Positions 29,633 through 38,764 of a stretch of DNA of 53,340 nucleotides are shown in pieces. Source of the DNA: Variovorax sp. KBW07 (GTDB lineage: Bacteria; Pseudomonadota; Gammaproteobacteria; Burkholderiales; Burkholderiaceae_C); the NCBI RefSeq assembly GCF_003852515.1, contig NZ_QAJK01000197.1, forward strand, positions 1-53,340, in the 5' to 3' direction. The stretch's first letter is position 1; each line of letters opens with the position of its first letter. Made by a program: the position numbers and the translations under genes. Under the pieces are notes generated by a model. The model had not been told where the DNA came from, searched no databases, and saw only the letters and a program-made list of their open reading frames with translations.

Positions 29633-30631
29633 ATGCGTATCTTTGTTGCAGGTCATCGCGGCATGGTGGGCCAGGCGACGGCAAGGCGCCTGCGCGAGCT
29701 GGGCCACGACGTGGTGACGCGAACCCGCGCCGAGCTCGACCTTCTGGACCAGGCGGCCGTGGCCCGCTTCTTCGCGACGGAGCACATCGACCAGGTCTAC
29801 CTGGCGGCGGCCCGCGTCGGTGGCATCCACGCCAACATGACCTACCCGGCGCAGTTCATCTACGAAAACCTGGCCATCGCCACCCACGTGACGCACCAGG
29901 CCTTCGTCTCGGGCGTGAAGCGGTTGCTGTTCCTGGGCTCCAGCTGCATCTATCCGCGGCTGGCCGTGCAACCGATGCGCGAGGAATACCTGCTCGACGG
30001 CAAGCTCGAGGCCACCAACGAGCCCTATGCCATTGCCAAGATCGCGGGGCTCAAGCTGTGCGAGAGCTACAACCGCCAGTACGGCGCCACGCACGGCATC
30101 GACTACCGCAGCGTGATGCCGACCAATCTGTACGGCCCCGGCGACAACTACCACCCGGAAAACAGCCACGTGGTGCCGGCGCTGGTGCAGCGCTTTCACA
30201 TCGCGAAGATGGACAACGCGCCCAGCGTGCCGGTCTGGGGCAGCGGCCGCGCGCGGCGCGAGTTCTTGTACGTCGACGACATGGTCGAGGGCTGCATCGC
30301 GGTCATGAACCTGTCGCGCGCCGAGTACCAGCGGCACACCGACGCGATGCGCGGCCACATCAACCTGGGCACGGGCGAAGACGTGTCGATCGCCGAGCTG
30401 ACCGAACGGGTCCGCGAGGTGGTGGGCTACACCGGCAGCATCCACTACGACCTGTCGCAGCCCGATGGCACGCCGCGAAAACTGCTGGACGTGTCGCGCG
30501 CCGCCAGCCTCGGCTGGCACGCCACCGTGCCGCTGGCCGAAGGGCTGCGCCGCACCTACGCCGATTTCCTGGGCACCCGGGAATTCCACATTCCCGTCCC
30601 CACCCGCGCCCAGGAGGCCGCCCATGTCTAA
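29633..30631 (+). CDS. fcl: GDP-L-fucose synthase
   Basis: This 332-aa extended SDR protein converts GDP-4-keto-6-deoxymannose to GDP-L-fucose by epimerisation and NADPH reduction. It has the NADP-binding GHRGMVGQA, the diagnostic [13 protein letters not shown], the catalytic LGSSCIYP and YAIAK (Tyr-x-x-x-Lys), and [19 protein letters not shown]. It sits directly before gmd, which makes its substrate, and overlaps it by 8 nt. The pair shows that the polysaccharide very probably contains fucose. The ribosome-binding site before the ATG is weak. Confidence 0.95.
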   Translation: MRIFVAGHRGMVGQATARRLRELGHDVVTRTRAELDLLDQAAVARFFATEHIDQVYLAAARVGGIHANMTYPAQFIYENLAIATHVTHQAFVSGVKRLLFLGSSCIYPRLAVQPMREEYLLDGKLEATNEPYAIAKIAGLKLCESYNRQYGATHGIDYRSVMPTNLYGPGDNYHPENSHVVPALVQRFHIAKMDNAPSVPVWGSGRARREFLYVDDMVEGCIAVMNLSRAEYQRHTDAMRGHINLGTGEDVSIAELTERVREVVGYTGSIHYDLSQPDGTPRKLLDVSRAASLGWHATVPLAEGLRRTYADFLGTREFHIPVPTRAQEAAHV

Positions 30632-31748
30632 GCGTGCACTCATCACCGGCATCACGGGCCAGGACGGCTCCTACCTGGCCGAACTGCTCATCGCCAAGGG
30701 CTACGAGGTGCACGGCATCAAGCGCCGCACGTCGCAGTTCAGCACCGGGCGCATCGACCACCTCTACTCGGACGTGCACGCCAAGGCCGAGCGCCACCTG
30801 CACCTGCACCACGGCGACCTGTCGGACGGCAGCAACCTCACGCGCATCGTGCAGGAGGTGCAGCCCGACGAGATCTACAACCTCGGCGCGCAAAGCCACG
30901 TGGCCGTGAGCTTCGAGAGCCCGGAGTACACGGCCGACATCAACGCGCTGGGCACCTTGCGGCTGCTCGAAGCGATACGGCTGCTGGGCCTGCAATCGCG
31001 CACGCGCTTCTACCAGGCCAGCACCAGCGAGCTGTACGGGCTGGTGCAGGAAGGCCGCCAGAGCGAGACCACGCCGTTCTATCCGCGCAGCCCCTATGGC
31101 GCGGCCAAGCTGTATGCGTACTGGATCACCAAGAACTACCGCGAGGCCTACGGCATCTACGCCTGCAACGGAATCTTGTTCAACCACGAGAGCCCGCGCC
31201 GCGGCGAGACCTTCGTCACCCGCAAGGTCACGCGCGGACTGGCCAACGTGGCGCAGGGCCTGGAGCAATGCCTGTTCCTGGGCAACATGAACGCGCTGCG
31301 CGACTGGGGCCACGCCAAGGACTACGTGCGCATGCAGTGGCTGATGCTCCAGCAGCCGACGGCGGTCGACTACGTGATCGCAACCGGCGTGCAGTACAGC
31401 ATCCGCGATTTCGTCGCCAAGGCGGCCAGTCAGCTCGGCATCTCGCTGGTGTTCGAAGGCACGGGCGTCGATGAAGTCGCGGTGGTCGCCGCGATCGAGG
31501 GCGACGACGCGCCGGCCGTCTGCGTCGGCGACGTGCTGGTGCGGGTGGACCCGCGCTACTTCAGGCCGTCGGAGGTCGAGACGCTGTGCGGCGACCCCTC
31601 GAAGGCGGCCGACGACCTGGGCTGGGTGCCGGAGATCACGCTGGACCAGATGATCTGCGAGATGGTCGCCGGCGACCTGGAGCTGGCCAAGCGCCGCGCG
31701 CTGCTCCAGCGCCACGGCTACCACACGCCCATGAGCATCGACGCCTGA
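30624..31748 (+). CDS. gmd: GDP-mannose 4,6-dehydratase
   Basis: This 374-aa extended SDR enzyme converts GDP-mannose to GDP-4-keto-6-deoxymannose, the first committed step to GDP-fucose. Motifs seen are the [13 protein letters not shown] dinucleotide-binding loop, [22 protein letters not shown], the catalytic YxxxK in [12 protein letters not shown], and [20 protein letters not shown]. The CAGGAGG site at 30611-30617 lies inside the end of fcl. GDP-mannose should be supplied by ManC at the end of the operon. Confidence 0.96.
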   Translation: MSKRALITGITGQDGSYLAELLIAKGYEVHGIKRRTSQFSTGRIDHLYSDVHAKAERHLHLHHGDLSDGSNLTRIVQEVQPDEIYNLGAQSHVAVSFESPEYTADINALGTLRLLEAIRLLGLQSRTRFYQASTSELYGLVQEGRQSETTPFYPRSPYGAAKLYAYWITKNYREAYGIYACNGILFNHESPRRGETFVTRKVTRGLANVAQGLEQCLFLGNMNALRDWGHAKDYVRMQWLMLQQPTAVDYVIATGVQYSIRDFVAKAASQLGISLVFEGTGVDEVAVVAAIEGDDAPAVCVGDVLVRVDPRYFRPSEVETLCGDPSKAADDLGWVPEITLDQMICEMVAGDLELAKRRALLQRHGYHTPMSIDA

Positions 31749-31812
31749 GGCCGGGCCTTCATCCCCCTCCCACCCGACCACGGCCCCACCCACTCCGAAC
31801 CACAGGCCCGCC

Positions 31813-33132
31813 ATGCGAACCCTCTCTTTCTGGTCCGGCATCGTCTGCGCCATGCTGTGCGGCCTGGTCGATCCGGCGTGGGGCTACATGGCGGTGTTCG
31901 CGCTGTCGCTGCTCCAGATCTCGATGCTCGGCTCGTCCGGCGCCAGCGTGTTCCTGCTGATCCACTACACGGCCATCCTGACGTACTTCTCGCTCGCGCC
32001 GGCGATGCAGATCTCGCACGACGTGGCCTTCTGGGACGCGGGCATCATGCGCACGGCGTCGCACACGCAGGCGCTGATGCTCCTGCTGCTGTACATGGCC
32101 GGCGTGGAGGCCGCGCGGCTGGGCGTGCCCGATGCGCCGGCCCACCTGCCGGGTCGCCACGACCGGCGGCTTGTCGGCGTGGCCCACCCTCTTCTCTTGC
32201 TGCTGAGCTGCTCGCTCGCCGCCTTTGCCACGCTGTTCATCAAGCCCGAGCTGAACTTCGTGGCGCGCGGCATCACCGATGGCGGCGAAGACAACGTGCC
32301 GCTCGACTTCATCTTCTATTCGACGCTGCCCAAGCTGGTGGTGCTGATGTGCTTCGTGGCGCTGGCCATCCACGCCGTGCGCCGCCGCACGCCCTGGTCG
32401 TGGTGCGCGGCGGGCCTGGCGGGCGCGCTGGCGCTGCTGGCTGCCAACCCGGTGAACACGCCGCGGCAGATTTTGCTGATCGGGCTGCTGCCGCTGCTGA
32501 TCCATGCGCTGGGCCGCAGCCGGCGCTGGCTGCTCGCCGGCATCGTCTTCGGCGCCATCGCGGGCCTGGGGCCGGTGCTGAACCTCATATCGCGCGGCAG
32601 CATGTGGGGCGAAGAGCTCACGACCTTTCCGTTCAGCCAGGACTTCGACGCCATGTTCGTGGTGGCGGGCATTTTGGAGCGCGCGCCCATTCCCGACCTT
32701 GGCTGGGGCCGCTACCTGCTGTCGGCGTTTTCGTTCTTCCTGCCGCGCAACCTGAAGATGTTTCCCGAATTCGACCCGCTGGGCTGGTCGGCCATCCTGG
32801 GCAACTTCTCGCAGAGCAACCTCTCGCTGCCGCCTTTCACGACGGCGTATTTCGACTTCGGCATGGCCGGGCCCGCGCTGTTCGGCTTCGCGATCTCGGC
32901 GGGTTTCCGGTGGGTCGACCGCGCCATCGATCCGAACCGCCCGTTGTCGGGCTCGTACCTGTCGGCGCTGGTGCTGCTCGCGGCCTACGTGCCCTTCATG
33001 CGCGGGCCGATTCTGGGCTGGGGTCCGTTCGCGGTGTCGGGCCTGATTGCCGCGGTGATTGCCGGCGCCCTGAGTTCCCGCGCACGCCGGCCGCTTCCGC
33101 GTGCCGTGCGGCATGGCCTTCCGAACGCATGA
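31813..33132 (+). CDS. wzy: Wzy-like oligosaccharide repeat-unit polymerase
   Basis: This 439-aa integral membrane protein has about ten predicted TM helices, beginning with WSGIVCAMLCGLVDP and ending with ISGLIAAVIAGAL-like segments. There is a central periplasmic-type loop (ISRGSMWGEELTTFPFSQ ... LGWGRYLLSAFSFFLPRNLK). Wzy proteins share little sequence; the call rests on size, topology and position between nucleotide-sugar genes and glycosyltransferases in a locus that has Wza, Wzc and Wzx. It should polymerise lipid-linked repeat units at the periplasmic face. The stop overlaps the next gene by 4 nt. O-antigen ligase cannot be excluded by sequence alone. Confidence 0.75.
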   Translation: MRTLSFWSGIVCAMLCGLVDPAWGYMAVFALSLLQISMLGSSGASVFLLIHYTAILTYFSLAPAMQISHDVAFWDAGIMRTASHTQALMLLLLYMAGVEAARLGVPDAPAHLPGRHDRRLVGVAHPLLLLLSCSLAAFATLFIKPELNFVARGITDGGEDNVPLDFIFYSTLPKLVVLMCFVALAIHAVRRRTPWSWCAAGLAGALALLAANPVNTPRQILLIGLLPLLIHALGRSRRWLLAGIVFGAIAGLGPVLNLISRGSMWGEELTTFPFSQDFDAMFVVAGILERAPIPDLGWGRYLLSAFSFFLPRNLKMFPEFDPLGWSAILGNFSQSNLSLPPFTTAYFDFGMAGPALFGFAISAGFRWVDRAIDPNRPLSGSYLSALVLLAAYVPFMRGPILGWGPFAVSGLIAAVIAGALSSRARRPLPRAVRHGLPNA

Positions 33133-34247
33133 GGCCGCAAACCATGGCCGCCTACCTCTACTACGACACCGTGCGCTTCAACAAGGCGTCGGGCGGCGTG
33201 CTCAACGTGTCCGAGGTGCTGCTGCGGCACATGCGGCAGTCGCGCGACGACCACATCGAGCCCGTCAGCGAGCGGCACCCGCGCCTGTTCGCGCTGGCGC
33301 AGCGGCTGAAGGTGAGCCGCTTCGTGTTTGACACGCTGCTCTACAACTTCCATCGGCTGCGCGCGCTGCTGACGGGCGAGACCCTGTTCTCGGTGTTTCC
33401 CAACTACTTCCTGCCGTTCTCGCTGTTCGGGCGGCACCGCGATTCGATCGTCATCGTCCACGACCTGCAGTACAAGGCCTACCCGCAGTACTTCAAACGC
33501 AGCAAGCGGCTGTTCCTGGACTGGAGCCTGTGGCGCGCGGCGCGCAGCATGGCCGACGTGGTGTTCATCAGCCACAGCAGCCAGCGCGACTTCGAGCGCC
33601 ACTTCGGCCGCTGCGCGCATTCGACGGTGATCTTCAACCCGGTGGACGCGCCCCGGGGCGCGGCGGCAACAGTTGCATCCGATGCCACGGCAGCGGCAGG
33701 CCCGGCATCGGGCGAGCGCTACCTCATCGCGGCCTACCACTATTACCCGCACAAGAACTTCGGCGGCATCCTGGCGCTGTTCGAGCGCATGAAGCGCGCC
33801 GGGCTGGTCGACTGCCTGGACATCACGGGCAACGGCGCGGCCGAAGTCGAGCGCATGGTGGCGGCGCTGGCGCCCGAGGTGCGCGGCAGCGTGCGCCACC
33901 GCGGGCTGGTGCCCCGCGAAGAACTGCTTCGGCTGTACCGGGGCGCCACCGCGTTCATCTCGCTGTCGACCTTCGAGGGCTTCAACCTCTCGGCGGCCGA
34001 AGCGGCCACGCTGGGCGTGCCGCTGCTGCTGTCGGACATTCCGGTGCACCGCGAGCTGTTCTCCGGCTACGCCTTCTTCGTGGGCAGCGCGCCGGGCGAT
34101 ACGTACCAGCTGGCAAAGCACCTGGCCCGCCACGAACGCACGCATCCGGTGTGGGCCCATGCCGCCGCCTGCGCACCCGCCGCCATCGCGGGGCGCTACC
34201 TGATGCTCAAGCGCGGCACGCTGTCGCTGGCCAGGGCCATGCCATGA
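33129..34247 (+). CDS. glycosyltransferase family 4 (GT-B)
   Basis: This 372-aa cytoplasmic protein has an N-terminal donor/acceptor half (YYDTVRFNKASGGVLNVSEV, SIVIVHDLQYKAYPQYF) and a C-terminal GT4 domain with YHYYPHKNFGGILALFE, VRHRGLVPREELLRLYRGATAFISLSTFEGFNL and the EAATLGVPLLLSD segment. The glutamates in the E(x)7E-type motif (EGFNLSAAEA) mark a retaining GT4 enzyme. It should add one sugar to the lipid-linked repeat unit; neither donor nor linkage can be read from sequence. ATG 33129 overlaps the wzy stop; a second ATG at 33144 is possible. Confidence 0.85.
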   Translation: MRPQTMAAYLYYDTVRFNKASGGVLNVSEVLLRHMRQSRDDHIEPVSERHPRLFALAQRLKVSRFVFDTLLYNFHRLRALLTGETLFSVFPNYFLPFSLFGRHRDSIVIVHDLQYKAYPQYFKRSKRLFLDWSLWRAARSMADVVFISHSSQRDFERHFGRCAHSTVIFNPVDAPRGAAATVASDATAAAGPASGERYLIAAYHYYPHKNFGGILALFERMKRAGLVDCLDITGNGAAEVERMVAALAPEVRGSVRHRGLVPREELLRLYRGATAFISLSTFEGFNLSAAEAATLGVPLLLSDIPVHRELFSGYAFFVGSAPGDTYQLAKHLARHERTHPVWAHAAACAPAAIAGRYLMLKRGTLSLARAMP

Positions 34248-35212
34248 CGAAGCAGCTCTTCCACGCCCTGCTCCACGCCCTGTGCCGTGCCGCCGCCCTG
34301 CTGTGGCTGGCGGCCATGCCGCTGGCCGGCCGCGCGCAGCCGGCTGCATCGGCGGGCGCGCCGGTGCCGGGCTTCGGCGTGATGGTGCACTACCTGCCCG
34401 ACAAGCAATCGGTCAACGAGATCAGGCGCTTCGACGTCGAGGCCTTCGCGGCCACGCTGGCCGACATGCGCGCGTCGCACCTGATCCTGACGCTCGGCCA
34501 GAACAACGGCCAGTACATCGCGCCCAACGCCGCGCTCGAAGTGCTGTGCCCGGCCAGCGCCACCAACCGCCCGCCGCGCGACCTGCCCATGGAAATCGGC
34601 AAGGCACTGCGCAGCCGCGGCATCGCGCTCATTCTTTACCTGCCGTTTCGCGCGCCGCAGGCCGACCGCGCGCTGATGGATTGCCTGGGCGACGTGTTCG
34701 AGCAGGAGCCGCCGCCGGCCCGCTTCATCGCGGCCTGGTCGAGCGTGATCCGCGACTGGTCGGAGCGCTATGGTTCGCTGGTGAGCGGCTGGTGGTTCGA
34801 CGGCACCTACAACACCAAGGGCATCACGCCGGCCGGCTGGGAGATGCTGTGCGGCGCGGCCCGCACGGGCGGCAGCAACCGCTGGCTGGCCTTCAACGCG
34901 GGCGAAGGCCCCGAGCGCTTCAGCCTCAAGTCGGCGCCCTGCCAGAACCTGATGGCCGGCGAATACATGCAGCCCCCCGCGCACCTTTCCGCCCCGCCAT
35001 CGGAGCTGGCGCTGCACGTGCTGACGCCGCTCACCGCCTCGTGGGGCCGCGAGGCACCGGCGCGCTTCACGGCCGCGCAACTGCGCAACTGGATTTCCGA
35101 AGCGGCCGCCGCGCGCGGCCTCTTCACGCTGGACATGCCCATCGACGCCGCCGGCCGCTTTCTTCCCGCGCATGTCGCGCTGATGAAAAGCGTCACGGCG
35201 CGCAAGCCCTGA
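34244..35212 (+). CDS. secreted alpha-L-fucosidase-like (GH29-type) protein
   Basis: This 322-aa protein has a Sec signal peptide (ALLWLAAMPLAGRAQPA). The mature part resembles the GH29 alpha-L-fucosidase barrel: SHLILTLGQNNGQYIAPN, PRDLPMEIGKALRSRGIAL, LILYLPFR and SGWWFDGTYN, where the Asp is at the position of the catalytic nucleophile. It is shorter than most GH29 enzymes and lacks the C-terminal beta-sandwich. Its place in a locus with gmd and fcl suggests that it trims or remodels the fucose-containing polysaccharide in the periplasm or outside the cell. Activity is inferred. The start overlaps the preceding glycosyltransferase by 4 nt. Confidence 0.65.
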   Translation: MTKQLFHALLHALCRAAALLWLAAMPLAGRAQPAASAGAPVPGFGVMVHYLPDKQSVNEIRRFDVEAFAATLADMRASHLILTLGQNNGQYIAPNAALEVLCPASATNRPPRDLPMEIGKALRSRGIALILYLPFRAPQADRALMDCLGDVFEQEPPPARFIAAWSSVIRDWSERYGSLVSGWWFDGTYNTKGITPAGWEMLCGAARTGGSNRWLAFNAGEGPERFSLKSAPCQNLMAGEYMQPPAHLSAPPSELALHVLTPLTASWGREAPARFTAAQLRNWISEAAAARGLFTLDMPIDAAGRFLPAHVALMKSVTARKP

Positions 35213-35265
35213 GCACCCGGACCGGACCCTCGCTGTCACCTCCCATCCACCCACATCCAAACGCC

Positions 35266-36198
35266 ATGAACCGACCCCTGCCTTTCATCGTCGTCGAAGA
35301 CCGACAGAACAAGACCCTCGCGCTGTGCCGAGAGGCGGCGGCGCTGGCCGGCGAACCGCTTTTCGTGCTGTCGGACACCGATGCGGGTCCGGCCTACGAG
35401 CGTTTCTGCCGCTCCTACGTTCACCTGTCGAGCAACTCGCCCGAATTCGAGAAGATCTGCTTTCGGCGTTACTTTCTCCTTGCGCAGTTTCTGGAATCCC
35501 AGCCCGATGTGCGCGAATTCGTGCTGATCGACAGCGATGTGCTGCTTTTCCAGGGCGCGGGGCCGCACATCGCGCGCATCGCCGGCAAGGCCGATTTCGC
35601 GGGTTCGAGCATGCAGTCGGCCGATGGCTGGAACCCCTGCCAGATCTCGCCGCACGTGAGCTACTGGACCGCCAACGGCCTGCGCCGTTTCGTGGCCAGC
35701 GTGCTCGACAGCTACGCCACGCCCTCGGGCCGCCGCAAGCTGCGCGACATCGCGGCGCGCTTTGCCGCGCGGGGCCTGCGCGGCGGTGTGTCCGACATGA
35801 CGCTGCTCTACCTCTGGGCCCACGCCAGCGGCAACGACGCGCCCATCAACCGGGTGCTCGACGGCACGGTCATCGACCACAACATCAACGGCATGCACAA
35901 CCTGGTGCGGCAGGAGTTCGAGGTGCTCGGCGGCGCCAAGCGCGTGGCGTACCGCGACGGCAAGGCCTGGCTGACCAGCACCTCCGGCGGCACGACGCGC
36001 GTGGTGGCGCTGCACTTCCAGGGCAGCGCCAAGATGGCCATGCCCTTCGCGCTGCGCGGCCACATGCGCACCATGGCCGCCGTGACCTGGGCGCTGCAGA
36101 TGGCCCGCCGCGCCAGGAACAACGTGTTCCGCGCCGGCGCCTTCGCGCGCCGCCTGCTCGACACAGGCCGCGTGGCCCGCGCCCCGGCCGGCAAGTAA
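35266..36198 (+). CDS. putative glycosyltransferase with DxD motif (GT-A-like)
   Basis: This 310-aa protein lacks a signal peptide. PFIVVEDRQNKTLAL starts a nucleotide-binding fold, FEKICFRRYFLLAQFL is a typical lid helix, and EFVLIDSDVLLFQ contains the DxD metal/nucleotide-sugar motif. Later GVSDMTLLYLWA and IDHNINGMHN resemble the acceptor and catalytic parts of GT-A enzymes. I cannot assign a CAZy family with confidence. It lies between the fucosidase-like gene and wzx, and probably adds a sugar to the repeat unit. Confidence 0.65.
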   Translation: MNRPLPFIVVEDRQNKTLALCREAAALAGEPLFVLSDTDAGPAYERFCRSYVHLSSNSPEFEKICFRRYFLLAQFLESQPDVREFVLIDSDVLLFQGAGPHIARIAGKADFAGSSMQSADGWNPCQISPHVSYWTANGLRRFVASVLDSYATPSGRRKLRDIAARFAARGLRGGVSDMTLLYLWAHASGNDAPINRVLDGTVIDHNINGMHNLVRQEFEVLGGAKRVAYRDGKAWLTSTSGGTTRVVALHFQGSAKMAMPFALRGHMRTMAAVTWALQMARRARNNVFRAGAFARRLLDTGRVARAPAGK

Positions 36199-36226
36199 GC
36201 CAACCCGCACCGCACCGGCCGACGCC

Positions 36227-37486
36227 ATGAAGCCCCTCTGTCCGCCCATCGCCCTGCCCGGTGCCCGGATGGCCTGGCTGTCTGGCGTGGGCGCTCTCGC
36301 TTCACGGCTGTATGTATACCTTTCGGGCTTCCTGGCCATCTTCCTGATGGCGGCCAGCATTCCGCCGGCGCGCTTCGGCGAGTACTCCGTCTACCAGTCG
36401 GTGATGGAAGTGGCGCTGGTGCTGGGCACGCTGGGCAGCTCGCTGCTGTTCTCGCGCAATGCCGCGACCGTGCCGCCGGGCGTGACGCGTGGCGACGTGG
36501 TGCGCACGCTGGCCATCGGACTGCCGCTGGCCACGGTACTGGTCACGGTCGTTCTCACGCTGCAGCGTATGCCCGTGGGCGACGCGCCCTTCGTGCTGCT
36601 GGTGGCCACGCTGGCGGTGTTCGCGTTCAACAGCCTGCGCCTGTCGTACAGCCGCGGCCTGGGCCACGCGGGCCTGCTCAACCTCGAAGCCGGCATCCGC
36701 GCGACCATCCTCGTGGCGGGCGTGGGCCTGTGCGTGGCGGTGCGCTTCGACCTGGGCGTGGCGCACCTGCTGCTCATCAACCTGTTCGCCGTGGTGGTGG
36801 TGTGCCTGGCCGTGGGCCTGCCGGGCAACGGCGCGGCGCCACCGGCCGGGCGGGCCGCGCTGGGCCTGGCGTCGCAGGCCGGCGCCACGGTGTATTCGCT
36901 GCTCATGTTCCTGCTGCGCAAGTCGGACCTGCTCATCGTGGCGTACTTCATGCCGCTGAGCTACGTGGGCGCTTTCAAGCTCGCGTTCCTGCTGGCCGAG
37001 GCGCCGTCGCAGTTCGTGCAGGCCTTCCTGGTCACCAAGACGCCCGCGATGCTCGAGACGGACGCGGGCAACTTCACCGCCGAAAAGCTGCGCCTGGCCA
37101 AGCTGTCGTTCCTGCTGGGCTGCGGGCTGTTCGTCGGGCTGGCCGCGCTTATTTCGGTGGCCGCGCCGCTGCTCAAGCTGGGCAACGAGGCCCGCGCCAT
37201 CTTCCTGTGCATTGCGCCGTACTTCCTGCTGCGCACCTACACCATCCACCATGAAATGGTGCTCTCGCTGAAGACCTCGATGGGGTCGCTCGGCGGCTGG
37301 GCGCTGCTCGAAGTGGCGCTGCGGCTGGCGTCGTACGCCGTGGTGGTGGCGATGTTCCCGACCAAGCCGCACTACGTGTTCTTCATTGCCTGCGCAACCG
37401 ACCTTGCGCTGTACGAAACGCGCATGCGCCTGCAATTCGGCTTCTTCCCGCTCGTGCGCCTGCTGGCGCGAAAGCCCGCGCCATGA
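36227..37486 (+). CDS. wzx: Wzx-type repeat-unit flippase
   Basis: This 419-aa integral membrane protein has about 12 TM segments in the polysaccharide transporter (MATE/PST) pattern, starting at LASRLYVYLSGFLAIFLMAA and including FLLRKSDLLIVAYFMPLSYVG, a region typical of TM7-8 in Wzx proteins. It should flip the undecaprenyl-linked repeat unit to the periplasmic face for Wzy. The stop overlaps the start of the next glycosyltransferase by 4 nt. The assignment is by topology, this motif and context. Confidence 0.85.
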   Translation: MKPLCPPIALPGARMAWLSGVGALASRLYVYLSGFLAIFLMAASIPPARFGEYSVYQSVMEVALVLGTLGSSLLFSRNAATVPPGVTRGDVVRTLAIGLPLATVLVTVVLTLQRMPVGDAPFVLLVATLAVFAFNSLRLSYSRGLGHAGLLNLEAGIRATILVAGVGLCVAVRFDLGVAHLLLINLFAVVVVCLAVGLPGNGAAPPAGRAALGLASQAGATVYSLLMFLLRKSDLLIVAYFMPLSYVGAFKLAFLLAEAPSQFVQAFLVTKTPAMLETDAGNFTAEKLRLAKLSFLLGCGLFVGLAALISVAAPLLKLGNEARAIFLCIAPYFLLRTYTIHHEMVLSLKTSMGSLGGWALLEVALRLASYAVVVAMFPTKPHYVFFIACATDLALYETRMRLQFGFFPLVRLLARKPAP

Positions 37487-38736
37487 AGATCCTCATCTAC
37501 TCGATGAACTTCATGCCCGAGCTGGCGGGCATCGGCAAGTACTCGGGCGAAATGGCCGAGTGGCTGCACGCGCGCGGGCACGAGGTCCGCGTGATCGCGT
37601 CGCCGCCCTTCTTTCCGCAGTGGGCGGTGTTCGAGGGCTACTCGGCCTGGGCCTACCGCAAGACCGACTGGAACGGCATCACTGTGTGGCGCGCGCCCAC
37701 CTGGGTGCCGTCGAAGCCCCGCGCGCTGGGGCGCATCGGGCACCTGCTGTCTTTCACGCTGTCGAGCATTCCGCTGCTGCTGGCGCAGCTGCGCTGGAAG
37801 CCCGACGTGGTGTTCGTGGTGGAGCCGCCCATCTCGTGCGCGCCGGCCGCGCTGTGCCTGGCCAAGCTGCTGGGCACGCGCGCGTGGCTGCACATCCAGG
37901 ACTACGAGGTCGACGCGGCGTTCAGCCTCGGCTGGCTGCGCGGCGAGCGGGTGCGGCGCTTCGCGCTGGCCGCCGAGCGCTGGCTGATGCGCAAGTTCGA
38001 CCGGGTGTCGAGCATCTCTTCCACGATGCGCACCAAGGCGCTGGAAAAAGGCGTGGACGAAACCCGGCTGGTGCTGTTCCCGAACTGGGTCGACGTGGAC
38101 GCCATTCGCCCCATCGAGCGCCCGCCGCTGGCCGAAGGCGCGCCGCCGCAGCCCCAGGGCCTGCGGGCCGAGTTGGGCATTCCGGCCGACGCGCTGGTGG
38201 TGCTCTACGCGGGCAGCCTGGGCACCAAGCAGGGCATCGAGGTGCTGGCCGATGCGGCGCGCCTGCTGGTGTGCTCGCACAACCTGCACTTCGTGTTCTG
38301 CGGCAACGGCCCGAGCCGGGCCTCGCTGATGGACGCCTGCACGCGGCTGGCCAACGTGCACTTTCTCGACCTGCAGCCCGTCGAGCGGCTGAACGAGCTG
38401 CTGGGCATGGCCGACATGCACGTGCTGCCGCAGCGCGCCGATGCCGCCGACCTCGTCATGCCGTCGAAGCTGGGCGGCATGTTCGCCAGCGGCCGCGCCG
38501 TGATCGTGACCGCGCACGCCGGCACCGCGCTCAGCGAAGCCGTGTGGGGCCGCGGCGTGGTGGTCGAGCCCGGCGACGCCGCCGCGCTGGCCGACGCCAT
38601 CGAGCAGCTCTCGATGTCGCCCGCCACGCGCGAGCTGCTGGGCACGGCCGGCCGCAGCTTCGCCGAAGAAGAACTCGACCGCAACGTGATCCTGCAGCGC
38701 CTCGAAGAGGAACTGCGGCGCTGCATCGCCGGCTGA
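37483..38736 (+). CDS. WcaI-like glycosyltransferase (GT4)
   Basis: This 417-aa GT-B enzyme has the N-terminal signature MNFMPELAGIGKYSGEMAEW and VIASPPFFPQW seen in the colanic-acid WcaI family (putative fucosyltransferases). HIQDYEVDAAF lies in the middle, and the C-terminal donor domain contains VVLYAGSLGTKQGIEVLADAA, FVFCGNGPSR and DMHVLPQRADAADLVMPSKLGGMFASGRAVI. The similarity to WcaI makes it the best candidate in this locus for adding fucose, but this is inference. ATGA overlap with wzx. Confidence 0.85.
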   Translation: MKILIYSMNFMPELAGIGKYSGEMAEWLHARGHEVRVIASPPFFPQWAVFEGYSAWAYRKTDWNGITVWRAPTWVPSKPRALGRIGHLLSFTLSSIPLLLAQLRWKPDVVFVVEPPISCAPAALCLAKLLGTRAWLHIQDYEVDAAFSLGWLRGERVRRFALAAERWLMRKFDRVSSISSTMRTKALEKGVDETRLVLFPNWVDVDAIRPIERPPLAEGAPPQPQGLRAELGIPADALVVLYAGSLGTKQGIEVLADAARLLVCSHNLHFVFCGNGPSRASLMDACTRLANVHFLDLQPVERLNELLGMADMHVLPQRADAADLVMPSKLGGMFASGRAVIVTAHAGTALSEAVWGRGVVVEPGDAAALADAIEQLSMSPATRELLGTAGRSFAEEELDRNVILQRLEEELRRCIAG

Positions 38737-38764
38737 CACGGCACCGCATACCAGGACCACGCCC

